NCBI GenBank assembly: GCA_949282255.1
Contig: CASDPA010000001.1
Coordinates: 186,001-250,000 of the forward strand
Direction of reading: 5' to 3'
Origin: an uncultured Spirochaetales bacterium
GTDB lineage: Bacteria > Spirochaetota > Spirochaetia > Sphaerochaetales > Sphaerochaetaceae
Length of the DNA stretch: 64,000 nucleotides
Part shown: piece after piece, positions 19,411 through 27,856 of the stretch
Layout of the letters: each line of letters starts with the position of its first letter
Numbering within the stretch: position 1 is the first letter of the stretch
The notes under the pieces: model-generated
What the model saw: the letters and a program-made list of their open reading frames with translations, nothing else
Databases searched by the model: none
What the model was told of the DNA's origin: nothing
Program-made: the position numbers and the translations under genes

Positions 19411-19812
19411 TTATATCTCCTTGGCATTGCATTTAGTGCATATGCCTTCAAAAACCAGTTGATAGGAAGACAGTTTGAAATCATCGTCTCCCATTACATT
19501 GACCTTTGAAACAACAGAATCATCGACGGGAAAATCCACATCGAAAACTCTTCCACATTGAGTGCATTTTGCATGGAAATGCGGCTGTGTGTTCATATCA
19601 TACCTATCGGAGCCGTTACCGATTTTGGGAATTCTTCTTATTTTGCCCTTTTCTTCAAGCTCAGAGAGGTTCCTGTAGACGGTAGCCTTTGAAATATGAG
19701 GAAACGATTCATGAACTTTCTCATATAATTCCTCGGCTGTAGGATGTCCCATGAACGTCTTGAGACTGTTATAGGTCACTTCCTTTTGAAGAGTGTTTCT
19801 GGTCTGTTTCAT
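19411..19812 (-). CDS. perR: Fur-family peroxide-type regulator (PerR-like)
   Basis: A 133-residue Fur-family repressor. The winged helix shows [27 protein letters not shown]; the metal-binding hinge has [10 protein letters not shown] and the structural zinc site is completed by CTKC at the C-terminus. Length, two CxxC motifs and the co-transcribed rubrerythrin point to PerR rather than Fur, but the sequence cannot prove which signal is sensed. Its own promoter contains a near-perfect 7-1-7 operator over the start site, so it is probably autoregulated. Confidence 0.88.
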   Translation of the reverse strand: MKQTRNTLQKEVTYNSLKTFMGHPTAEELYEKVHESFPHISKATVYRNLSELEEKGKIRRIPKIGNGSDRYDMNTQPHFHAKCTQCGRVFDVDFPVDDSVVSKVNVMGDDDFKLSSYQLVFEGICTKCNAKEI

Positions 19813-19824
19813 CCTTATCCTTAT

Positions 19825-19870
19825 TGATAATTATTACCAATATAATATTATTATCAGTAACATATGTCAA
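19825..19870 (-). promoter_or_regulatory. perR-rbr promoter with Fur/PerR-type operator
   Basis: On the minus strand TTGACA (19865-19870), 17-base spacer, TATTAT (19842-19847). The operator at 19825-19839 reads TGATAATTATTACCA, 14 of 15 positions of the 7-1-7 Fur/Per motif, and covers the transcription start. A second, half-conserved copy ends at 19856 and overlaps the -10 box. Confidence 0.82.
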
Positions 19871-19920
19871 TAGAATTCATCTGTCATTTATAAATAATAT
19901 AACACCAAATATAAAAAGTA

Positions 19921-21237
19921 TTAAATCGTTCCTTTATCTGTTTCCTTTTTATCCTTGTCTTTCGGAAGTATTATATTCAAGATCACAGCCACTATTGTGG
20001 CAACGACTACAGGTGATTTTGCAAATACCATGGTAACCCATTCAGGAAATTGGCTTAAGGCCTCTGTGACTTGGCTTATTCCGACTCCAAGCGCGGCTGA
20101 AAGCCCCACTATGGATGTGTTTCTGTAATTCATCGGTTGGGAAACCACCAGCTTCATTCCTGTCATTGCTATTGATGCGAAAACCGAAACAGTAGCTCCT
20201 CCTAATACGCACTGCGGTATTGTAGTTAAAATTGCACTGAATTTTGGAATCAAACCTGCAACCACCAATAAAAGGGCGGTTATTGAAATTACTTTTCTGT
20301 TTACTACTTTTGTAGTCGATATTATGCCGACGTTTTGACTGTAGGTTGCTGTAGGCAATCCTCCAAAGAGGGCTGATACGATATTTGAGGCACCATAGGA
20401 TAATATGCCTCTTTTGAGCTCGTTGCCTGTAGGTTCTCTTGATAAGCCTCCGACGGTTGTTGCAGTCATATCTCCTATCGCCTGAATGGAGTTTATGGCG
20501 AATAGAATGGAAAATGCAAATATGGCTGAAAGTTCAAATCTGATACCAAACGGTGCTATTTTTGGAAGTGAGAATATGGAAGAGGTGGAGATGCTTGAAA
20601 AATCCACCATTTTGAAAGGAAGGCTCAATATATATCCGGATGCGATTCCTATAAGTATGCTTGCAAGTTTGATTATTCCTTTGCCAAAATGGTTGCATAC
20701 TGTAACGATGATAAGAGTTGCAACCGCTATGATCCAGTTCTGCCATGAACCAAAATTCGGATTACCGCTTCCTCCGGCCATATAGGTTATCGCTGTTGGG
20801 TATAATGATAATCCTATTGTGAATACGACAGTTCCTGTAATCAATGGAGGAAACAGTTTCTGCAGCTTTTTGGCAAACATACCGATGATCATTGCAATAA
20901 GTCCACCGATTATCTGAGCTCCGAATATTTCTGCTATTCCAAATCCGGAAACGATTGCTTGCATGCTCGATAGATATGCAAATGATACACCCATTATCAT
21001 TGGAAGCCTGGATCCTATAAATAGCTGGACAAAGGTTGAAAAGCCTGCTGTCACCAATGAGGTTTGTATAAGCAGTACGCTTTTTGCATTATCAAGCCCT
21101 GCCATATTTGCGATTATTATCGAAGGTGTCACACATCCGACAATCATTGCAACCAGGTGTTGCATGGCCATCGGCAATGAATACTTCAGATTTGGGAATT
21201 TCCCATCAAGCTCGAATAACAGATCTTTTTCACTCAT
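19921..21237 (-). CDS. NCS2-family nucleobase permease (uracil/xanthine type)
   Basis: A polytopic transporter of about 438 residues in the NCS2/NAT family that imports uracil, xanthine or uric acid by proton symport. Visible family signs are PMAMQHLVAMIVG at the N-terminus, ATTVGGLSREPTG in the middle and the NAT motif region ATYSQNVGIISTTKVVNR near residue 300. The substrate cannot be fixed by eye. An ATG seven codons upstream exists, but neither start has a Shine-Dalgarno. A candidate promoter places transcription one base before the ATG at 21237, so I use that start. Confidence 0.85.
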   Translation of the reverse strand: MSEKDLLFELDGKFPNLKYSLPMAMQHLVAMIVGCVTPSIIIANMAGLDNAKSVLLIQTSLVTAGFSTFVQLFIGSRLPMIMGVSFAYLSSMQAIVSGFGIAEIFGAQIIGGLIAMIIGMFAKKLQKLFPPLITGTVVFTIGLSLYPTAITYMAGGSGNPNFGSWQNWIIAVATLIIVTVCNHFGKGIIKLASILIGIASGYILSLPFKMVDFSSISTSSIFSLPKIAPFGIRFELSAIFAFSILFAINSIQAIGDMTATTVGGLSREPTGNELKRGILSYGASNIVSALFGGLPTATYSQNVGIISTTKVVNRKVISITALLLVVAGLIPKFSAILTTIPQCVLGGATVSVFASIAMTGMKLVVSQPMNYRNTSIVGLSAALGVGISQVTEALSQFPEWVTMVFAKSPVVVATIVAVILNIILPKDKDKKETDKGTI

Positions 21238-21244
21238 TATTATG

Positions 21245-21272
21245 ATGGTACTACACATTCCCGTAAATTCAA
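21245..21272 (-). promoter_or_regulatory. candidate near-leaderless promoter of the NCS2 permease
   Basis: TTGAAT, 16-base spacer, TACCAT, then seven bases to the ATG. The -10 box is weaker than in the other leaderless cases. Confidence 0.4.
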
Positions 21273-21340
21273 GTGAAAATAGCCATATTTATGAAAATAT
21301 TTAGTATTTGCTCAAAATTTTGATAATATGAATTATTATA

Positions 21341-22327
21341 TTAGAAATTATCCTTTAAATATTTGATGAGTTCCTCAGTTTTATCCTTAGAAAATTGGGC
21401 TCCCAATTGGCTTATGATTTCCCCAGCAAGGAAGCTTGCAATCTTTGCAGATGTCTCCACATCATAACCTTTTGCGATTCCAAACAGAAAACCTGATGCA
21501 TATGTATCTCCAGCTCCTGTAGTATCTATCGGATTATCCGTACCGTATAAAGGTATCTGGTATATCTTTCCCTCATGTGATACATAAGAACCTTTCTTTC
21601 CGTTTTTTACTACAGCAGTGCGGCAAAGCTTTCCCAGTGATTTGCAGCACTCATAGGCATCATAGTTGTCGATAAGGTTTCTTGCTTCTTCACTGTTTGC
21701 AAAAACCACATCCACATATCCTTTGATGATATCCAAAAATGTCTGCCTGTATCTTCCGACTGCAAAAGGATCCGCTATATCGAAAGCGACTTTGAAAGAG
21801 CATTCTTTTTTCATTTCAAGAACACTTTTTATAGCTTTTTTCTGAGGCTCTGTGTCCCACATGTATCCCGTGAAATAGAAAATATCCGCTTTTCTTACAT
21901 GCTCTTTTTTAACATCGCTGCTGTCAAAAAACCTGTTGGCTCCCAAATAGGTGCACATTGTGCGTTCCCTGTCTTCTGTTACAAGAATTATGCTTGTTCC
22001 CGTAGGCTCGTTTTTTTCAACCAGACCATTTATGACGCCGAGTTCGTCAAGTTTTTCAGCATACATTCTTCCATGCTCGTCAGATCCTATGCCTCCTGCT
22101 AAGATTGTGGAGATTCCAAGACTTTTCAATGTCACCATGGTATTGGGGCAGGAACCGCCGCAGGAGTACCTTATATCCTTATTTTTTATATAATCAAGTA
22201 TTTCGATCCTTTTATCTTTATCTATCAGATTCATCGTGCCCTTATGAAGGCCTAAAGCTGTGATATCCTCATCGTTGATGAAGCATAGATAATCTATCAG
22301 CGGGTTTCCTATTCCATATACAACCAT
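21341..22327 (-). CDS. PfkB-family carbohydrate/nucleoside kinase
   Basis: A ribokinase-fold kinase of about 328 residues. It begins MVVYGIGNPLIDYL, has the N-terminal substrate region CGGSCPNTMVTLKSLG and the C-terminal PfkB signature DTTGAGDTYASGFLFG with the catalytic aspartate. The overall pattern, including GSDEHG and TYLGANRFF, resembles adenosine-kinase-like members, but the substrate is not certain. The start is moved 11 codons in from the longest ORF because a TATAAT box ends seven bases before this ATG and no Shine-Dalgarno exists. It stands alone between two AT-rich gaps. Confidence 0.85.
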   Translation of the reverse strand: MVVYGIGNPLIDYLCFINDEDITALGLHKGTMNLIDKDKRIEILDYIKNKDIRYSCGGSCPNTMVTLKSLGISTILAGGIGSDEHGRMYAEKLDELGVINGLVEKNEPTGTSIILVTEDRERTMCTYLGANRFFDSSDVKKEHVRKADIFYFTGYMWDTEPQKKAIKSVLEMKKECSFKVAFDIADPFAVGRYRQTFLDIIKGYVDVVFANSEEARNLIDNYDAYECCKSLGKLCRTAVVKNGKKGSYVSHEGKIYQIPLYGTDNPIDTTGAGDTYASGFLFGIAKGYDVETSAKIASFLAGEIISQLGAQFSKDKTEELIKYLKDNF

Positions 22328-22334
22328 ACTAAAG

Positions 22335-22362
22335 ATTATATCTTTTTTAGCGTCCAGCACAA
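22335..22362 (-). promoter_or_regulatory. promoter of the PfkB gene, predicted near-leaderless
   Basis: TTGTGC, 16-base spacer, consensus TATAAT, then CTTTAGT and the ATG. Transcription would start one base before the codon. Confidence 0.65.
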
Positions 22363-22844
22363 AGCATATTCATTCATTTTTGCATAACACCATATATGGG
22401 ATAAAACAGAGTTTTTCACAGGTTTTTCACGGGGTCGTGAAATGCCGTGGAAAACCATCATTACCACTGCTTTTCCCGTATTTTTCATACAAAGGTATAT
22501 AAAAAGTTAAGTTATTATATTATAAAAAAATATAATAAGACAACATGTCCAAGATTAAATGAAAGTTATATAATAAATTAATAATTTTCCTATATGTGAA
22601 AAAACCTGTTTTTCTGCAGTTTTTCACGAGTTATTCACTAAATCGTACATTTGTATGATTTTGGTGTAAATATAGGTATGGAATGAAGTTAAATTTTAAT
22701 TAAATATTCTATATATAACACTATATATGGTGTATTAATTTTATTTTATGAAAAATTCCCCGCCATATATATCAAATAGAAAAACATATGTTTTTTTTAT
22801 GAAAGGAGTTGCATATATTTTTGATGATTACAAGGGTTTTTGTA
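22363..22844. other. gene-free region with DnaA-box-like word cluster
   Basis: About 480 AT-rich bases with no credible ORF. Words close to those of oriC recur: TTTTTCACA at 22412-22420, TTTTTCACG at 22423-22431 and 22620-22628, CGTGGAAAA at 22446-22454, TGTGAAAAA at 22595-22603 and TTATTCACT at 22631-22639. An inverted CACCATATATGG pair also occurs (near 22389 and 22720). No terminator or structured RNA is clear. See findings. Confidence 0.45.
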
Positions 22845-23582
22845 CTATCTGTTTTTTATGCTTTGTATGGCACCCATCATATATATACCAGCTGTTTCCG
22901 CCCTTAGGATGTTTGTATTCAATATGACTGGATGAAATCCGGCATTCTCCGCACTTTGGCATTCCTCATCTGTGAAGCCTCCTTCGCTGCCTATGAAAAC
23001 GCTTATCTCATCTGCATCTGTATTATTTTCCAAAAGGGTGAGTATGTTCTCACTTTTTTTTCTTTTGCCCTGGTGAAGAATGATTTTTAAACCCTTTGCC
23101 TCATCTATGGCTTTTGAAAACGGAACATTGAAAAAAAGATGGCACAGTTTCGCACCAGATTGCTGGACTGCTTCATTTCTGATGGTTTCAAGCCTGTTCA
23201 TTTCATGGATATCGATTTCTTTCTGCTGGACAAGGGAGCTTTCGATGAATGTCAATTGTGTTGCTCCAGCTTCCTGGAGCTGTCTGGTTATCTGTGCGTT
23301 CTTTTTTCCTTTGCAGATGCATTGGTATATGTATATCTTTACAAAATCACCTGAATACGATGGCATGGCATCAAAATAATTGCTATTGTCGAAAGATTCT
23401 TCAAGAATCAGGGTATCGTTTTTGTCTAGTAATGCATCATAAAGGTTTTCTTTATGATCTTTTGCTTTGAAGACAGCTCCTTCTTTTATTCTCAGAACAT
23501 TTTTTATATAGTTCCTTTCTTTTTCAGAAAGAGGGTAGATGCGTCCATCAACCTTGTTGCCGTTTAAAAGAAAAATCCTCAT
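22845..23582 (-). CDS. rsmE: 16S rRNA m3U1498 methyltransferase RsmE
   Basis: A SPOUT-class methyltransferase of 245 residues that modifies U1498 of 16S rRNA. The C-terminal knot carries VFIGSEGGFTDEECQSAENA and the closing LNTNILRAETAG, both hallmarks of RsmE; the N-terminal PUA-like domain contains the NVLRIKEG segment. It overlaps the end of the S41 peptidase gene by four bases (ATGA), so it is translated as the second gene of that operon. Confidence 0.93.
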   Translation of the reverse strand: MRIFLLNGNKVDGRIYPLSEKERNYIKNVLRIKEGAVFKAKDHKENLYDALLDKNDTLILEESFDNSNYFDAMPSYSGDFVKIYIYQCICKGKKNAQITRQLQEAGATQLTFIESSLVQQKEIDIHEMNRLETIRNEAVQQSGAKLCHLFFNVPFSKAIDEAKGLKIILHQGKRKKSENILTLLENNTDADEISVFIGSEGGFTDEECQSAENAGFHPVILNTNILRAETAGIYMMGAIQSIKNR

Positions 23583-25015
23583 TTTTCTTCCTTTATGAAT
23601 TCGATAGCGGCTGAAAGCACAGGATCATAATCAGGAGTGGCTACAGGTCTTTCCGAGATATCCATCGAATAAATGTATTCGTTTCTCATGAGAAGGCAGA
23701 GTATATCGTGAGGCACTCCGGTATCAGCATACATTTCGGCAAATTTCTCTATATTTTCAATGCTGTATTCAGGATTGTCATTCATAAAAGAGGTTATGCT
23801 GCCGGTATGCATGAAATCCTCATATGCCTGCATTTCCTCATCCGTATACTCTTTCTCTTCTATTATTATATCCGGTTGTATACCTTTCTTGTTTATGTTG
23901 TTGCCTTTGGGGGTGTAATAGTCTGCTGAAGTGAATCTTATGAATCCCCCTGCATACGGGATCACAGATTGCATGATACCTTTTCCAAAGGTTTGGGAAC
24001 CAATAACTGTTGCTCTTCCATTTTCTTTAAGTGCCGCTGTCATGATCTCACTGGAAGAAGCTGTTCCTCCGTTTACAAGTATAACAACCGGGATATTGTT
24101 ATCTATCACAGTTTCCTTGTCCGCTTGATATGTTGTATTAGGCATTCCCGAGGTATCCTTGTATTTCAAACTTACCATGTCTCCTTCTGATAGGAACATG
24201 TCCGCAATCTCGAGACAGGAATCGACAATACCGCCTCCATTGTTCCTTAAATCTATTATTATTGCGGTCGGATTTTCATTTTTTATTTCCAACAAAGCTT
24301 CTTTGACACTCTTTGAGCTTGCTTCTGTGAATTCATATATTCCCAGATAGGCTATCCCGTCTTCAAGCATTCCGTGAACGCAGGTGGGTATTATCACTTT
24401 CTCAGGTATGAGCTTGATTTCAAAGGAGCTCGTTCCCCTTAGCACGGAAAGGGTCATTTCCTCTCCTTCCTTGCCCCTTAAAAGCCTGGAAGCTTCTGTT
24501 GCATCCATGCTGGATACATCGGTCCCATTTATTGAGCTGATAAGATCGTTTGCCCGTAAGCCGGCCCTGTCCGCAGGTCCTCCAGGAAAAGGAGACACTA
24601 TTATCAGCATATAGGTCTCAGGATCTGAATAATCTGCAAGGGCTGGATTGACCTTGGATACATATGTGCCTATCCCGACATACTCGCCTTGGACATCTTC
24701 TTCAAAAGCTTCTGCATCCTTTGCAGATATGTAGTATGAGTATTCATCTCCAAGGCTGTTGACAAGCGCCGATATAAGCTGCTGGGATACCTCTTCGTTA
24801 TCTATTTCATATAGGAAGTTCTTATCAAGATATGCATACAGATTGCTTATCGAATAAAGTATTTCGCTTATGCTCTTTTCCTTCATTTCAGAGCTTTGGA
24901 GCATGTTTGAGGCGACAATGCCGGCGCTTATGGGATTTTCCCTGTTTCCTCCTGCGGTAAGAGTTGAGAGACAGGCAAGAGCCAGGAGGATAGCGGAAAT
25001 AAGTTTTTTCATCAT
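23579..25015 (-). CDS. S41-family C-terminal processing protease
   Basis: A serine protease of the Ctp/Tsp type, about 478 residues from the MMKK start. An N-terminal signal sequence (KKLISAILLALACLSTLTAGG) directs it to the envelope. A PDZ domain follows (FPGGPADRAGLRANDLI, about residues 140-165), then the peptidase domain with LRNNGGGIV, the nucleophile region NGGTASSSE and the lysine region GSQTFGKGI. The longest ORF would add 14 residues, but a TATATT box ends six bases before the chosen ATG, predicting a leaderless mRNA. It is divergent from lgt. Confidence 0.9.
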   Translation of the reverse strand: MMKKLISAILLALACLSTLTAGGNRENPISAGIVASNMLQSSEMKEKSISEILYSISNLYAYLDKNFLYEIDNEEVSQQLISALVNSLGDEYSYYISAKDAEAFEEDVQGEYVGIGTYVSKVNPALADYSDPETYMLIIVSPFPGGPADRAGLRANDLISSINGTDVSSMDATEASRLLRGKEGEEMTLSVLRGTSSFEIKLIPEKVIIPTCVHGMLEDGIAYLGIYEFTEASSKSVKEALLEIKNENPTAIIIDLRNNGGGIVDSCLEIADMFLSEGDMVSLKYKDTSGMPNTTYQADKETVIDNNIPVVILVNGGTASSSEIMTAALKENGRATVIGSQTFGKGIMQSVIPYAGGFIRFTSADYYTPKGNNINKKGIQPDIIIEEKEYTDEEMQAYEDFMHTGSITSFMNDNPEYSIENIEKFAEMYADTGVPHDILCLLMRNEYIYSMDISERPVATPDYDPVLSAAIEFIKEEK

Positions 25016-25021
25016 GTAAAT

Positions 25022-25050
25022 AATATAACCTAAAAGGAAAAAGGTGTGCA
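25022..25050 (-). promoter_or_regulatory. promoter of the S41 protease operon, predicted leaderless
   Basis: TGCACA, 17-base spacer, TATATT, six bases, then the ATG of the protease. The -35 match is modest. Coordinates may be off by one base. Confidence 0.5.
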
Positions 25051-25072
25051 CCTCCATAAAATATCAATTTTA

Positions 25073-25102
25073 TTGACCATGCCATCATGTAGAATCTATA
25101 CT
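25073..25102 (+). promoter_or_regulatory. promoter of lgt, predicted leaderless
   Basis: TTGACC, 18-base spacer, TATACT, then CAAGCC and the lgt ATG. Two upstream in-frame starts lie before the predicted transcription start and cannot be used from this promoter. Confidence 0.7.
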
Positions 25103-25108
25103 CAAGCC

Positions 25109-26122
25109 ATGACCCTCTATATTGATTATCCTTCATGGATAGACCCTTATGTGGTTTCGTTTTTACCTGTCAGGTGGTATGCGGTGATGTACCTGGTTGC
25201 GTTTTTCATCACTTATCTGCTTTTCAGATATCAGGTATCACATGACAAGATCATAAAAATGACCGGAGATCAGATCGAGGGGCTCTTTTTTTGCTGTATA
25301 ATCGGCCTTTTTTTGGGAGCAAGGATTTTTTCCTGTATTTTTTACAGCGATACTGTTTATTACCTCACTCATCCCTGGATGATGTTCTGGCCTTTTGAGA
25401 ATGGGAAATTCACAGGTCTTCCTGGAATGAGTTATCACGGAGGAGCTGTCGGCTGCTTTTTGGGAGGATGGATTTATGCGAGGAGAAATAAAGGATCCAT
25501 TCTTTTGTTCACGGACATGATGTGTGCGGGAATACCTTTGGGGTATACATTCGGCAGACTTGGAAATTTCATAAATGGAGAGCTTTACGGTCGTGTGACG
25601 TCTTCTTCCATAGGAATGGTTTTCCCTCTTGCTGAGCGGTTTTCAACAACTCATGCATGGGTCAGGGAAATAGCGGATAAGATCGGAATGAACTACAGCT
25701 ATGGGGATATGTTGAACCTTCCAAGGCATCCGGCCCAATTATATGAGGCACTTTTCGAAGGTATTTTCCTTTTTCTAATACTTTGGTTTTTGATAAGGCC
25801 TTTGAAATATAAGAAAGGGTGGAAGGATGGTGTCATCTTTGCCTTCTATCTCATTGGTTACGGTCTTGTGCGTTTTATAATAGAATATTTCCGTGAGCCT
25901 GATGCTTATCCCGGATATGTCATTAAATTGGGGGAAGGAAGCGGAAATATAGCTGTTTTCACATCATTTTTGAATATAAGCAGAGGACAGGTGTTCTGTT
26001 TTCTGATGATTTTAGGCGGTCTTGCACTGCTCTTGTTTCTTAAATTATGGAGGAATGATTATGAAGGAAATAGACCAAAGAGTGGAAAACCTGAGAAAAA
26101 TTCTAAAACAAAAAGGGTTTGA
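25109..26122 (+). CDS. lgt: prolipoprotein diacylglyceryl transferase
   Basis: Lgt attaches diacylglycerol to the lipobox cysteine of prelipoproteins in the inner membrane. The 337-residue, multi-helix protein starts MTLYIDYPSWIDPYVVSF and has the essential YHGGAVG and the Lgt signature GRLGNFINGELYGR, plus HPAQLYEA. The start is set by the promoter, which puts transcription at this ATG. The gene runs 62 bases into the next gene in a different frame, an unusually long overlap. The lipoprotein found at 39.4 kb would be a substrate. Confidence 0.94.
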   Translation: MTLYIDYPSWIDPYVVSFLPVRWYAVMYLVAFFITYLLFRYQVSHDKIIKMTGDQIEGLFFCCIIGLFLGARIFSCIFYSDTVYYLTHPWMMFWPFENGKFTGLPGMSYHGGAVGCFLGGWIYARRNKGSILLFTDMMCAGIPLGYTFGRLGNFINGELYGRVTSSSIGMVFPLAERFSTTHAWVREIADKIGMNYSYGDMLNLPRHPAQLYEALFEGIFLFLILWFLIRPLKYKKGWKDGVIFAFYLIGYGLVRFIIEYFREPDAYPGYVIKLGEGSGNIAVFTSFLNISRGQVFCFLMILGGLALLLFLKLWRNDYEGNRPKSGKPEKNSKTKRV

Positions 26123-27821
26123 TGCTTATTATGTCTCCGGGTCCGATCCGCATCAGAGCGAATATGTGGCTCCCCGTTGGAGGACAAGACATTTTATTTC
26201 AGGTTTTTCCGGTTCTGCAGGAACGGTTCTGATTACAATGGATGATGCTGTTTTATGGACCGACAGCAGATATTTCATACAGGCTGCCAATGAGATAAAG
26301 GATACCTGTTTTAAAATGCTGAGACAGGATACGGAAGATCCTGATATGATTTCTTGGATACTGTCCAATTTGAAGAAGGATGCCAAAATAGCTGTTGAGG
26401 CTTCTGAGATTTCAATCGCATCTTTCAATGAGTTGAATTCCAAATTGGAGGGTAGCGCCTGTTTTGTACCTGTGGAGGGGATTTTGGATCAAGTATGGTC
26501 CGGCCGTCCTTCGGTTCCTGAAACCGCAATTACTCAGATGAAATTGGAATATGCTGGGAAAACAGCGGAGGATAAAATAGCTTCTGTCAGGGAAAGCTTA
26601 AAAGAAAAGGATTGTAATTGGACGTTTATCGCCAGTTTGGATGATATCGCCTGGCTTACGAATCTCCGTGCAGACGATATAATGTATAATCCTGTTTTCT
26701 ATTGCTACATGTTCATATCTATGGAAAGGGCTGTATTGTTTACATCAAAAAAACGTTTCGCTGGGTTTGATACATCCTCTTTGCCCTTTGAGATCATGGA
26801 TTATGAAGAAGCATGTGATGTACTAGCCCTTCTTGCTGATAAGAAAGGATATTACAATCCGGAAAGGATTGTTATGTCTTTTGAAAGTGCTTTGAACAGG
26901 AATCCTTGCTTGACAGGAGCTGATATCACAACCTTGATGAAGGCGAAAAAGAATGCCTTGGAGATGGAGGGGATGAGAAGGGCGCATTTTGAGGATGCTG
27001 TAGCCTTTGTCAATTTTCTTGCCAAGCTTGATCCAATGAAAAAAACAGATGAACTTGAAATTGAGGAAAAGCTGGAAAATGAAAGGAAAAGAAGACCTTT
27101 ATATCTCGGTCCATCATTTTCAACAATTGCAGGATTTAAAGAGAATGGTGCCATGTGCCATTACCGCGCATTGAGGGATAACTATAAAATAATAGAAGGA
27201 AACGGCCTTTTGGTATTGGATTCAGGTGGACAATATGAATGTGGTACCACCGATATAACAAGGACCCTTTTGTTCGGGCAGGCGGGAGAAGATGAAAAAA
27301 GGGATTATACCTTGGTTTTGAAGGGGCATCTTGCTTTAGCCTTCCAGCGATTTTATAAGGGGACCAGAGGTGTTCAGCTGGACGTTCTTGCCAAACAGTT
27401 TTTATGGCAGTCAGGACAAACATTCTATCATGGTACAGGTCATGGTGTAGGTTGCAGGCTTAACGTGCATGAAGGTCCGATGAGAATTTCTGCCGCTCTG
27501 ATCGATGTCCCTCTTGAGGAGGGTATGGTGATTTCCGATGAGCCGGGGCTTTACAAGGAAGGACGGTACGGCATAAGGATTGAGAATTTGATTGCCGTAA
27601 AAGACGATGTGGAAACGGAGTTTGGAAAATTCCTGAGTTTTGAGGTGTTGACCATGGTGCCATATGAGAAGAGGCTCATCGATACAAGATATCTGAGCGA
27701 TGTGGAGATAAATGCTATCAACAGCTATCATAAATGGGTTTATGAGACACTAAAGGATCATGTTGATGAGACTTCTGTGCCGTATCTTGAAAGTGCCACT
27801 TCACCGATAGTGAGAAAATAG
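26061..27821 (+). CDS. pepP: Xaa-Pro aminopeptidase (M24B)
   Basis: A cytoplasmic metallopeptidase of 586 residues that removes N-terminal residues preceding proline. Two creatinase-like N-terminal domains (starting GFDAYYVSGSDPHQSEY) precede the pita-bread M24 domain with metal ligands in VLDSGGQYECGTTDITRT, HGTGHGVGCRLNVHEGP and DEPGLYKEGRYGIRIENL. The length matches the long, eukaryotic-like subfamily. GGAGG lies 10 bases before ATG 26061, which is inside the end of lgt, so the genes overlap by 62 bases. Confidence 0.93.
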   Translation: MKEIDQRVENLRKILKQKGFDAYYVSGSDPHQSEYVAPRWRTRHFISGFSGSAGTVLITMDDAVLWTDSRYFIQAANEIKDTCFKMLRQDTEDPDMISWILSNLKKDAKIAVEASEISIASFNELNSKLEGSACFVPVEGILDQVWSGRPSVPETAITQMKLEYAGKTAEDKIASVRESLKEKDCNWTFIASLDDIAWLTNLRADDIMYNPVFYCYMFISMERAVLFTSKKRFAGFDTSSLPFEIMDYEEACDVLALLADKKGYYNPERIVMSFESALNRNPCLTGADITTLMKAKKNALEMEGMRRAHFEDAVAFVNFLAKLDPMKKTDELEIEEKLENERKRRPLYLGPSFSTIAGFKENGAMCHYRALRDNYKIIEGNGLLVLDSGGQYECGTTDITRTLLFGQAGEDEKRDYTLVLKGHLALAFQRFYKGTRGVQLDVLAKQFLWQSGQTFYHGTGHGVGCRLNVHEGPMRISAALIDVPLEEGMVISDEPGLYKEGRYGIRIENLIAVKDDVETEFGKFLSFEVLTMVPYEKRLIDTRYLSDVEINAINSYHKWVYETLKDHVDETSVPYLESATSPIVRK

Positions 27822-27856
27822 AGTATATTTTAAGTAGAGTAAGGAGATAGGTAATT

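Noticed and set aside
22363-22844. Small ORFs or a structured RNA in the AT-rich gap before the PfkB gene
   Set aside because: No start with a ribosome site and sensible codons, and no long stem that would support an RNA gene.
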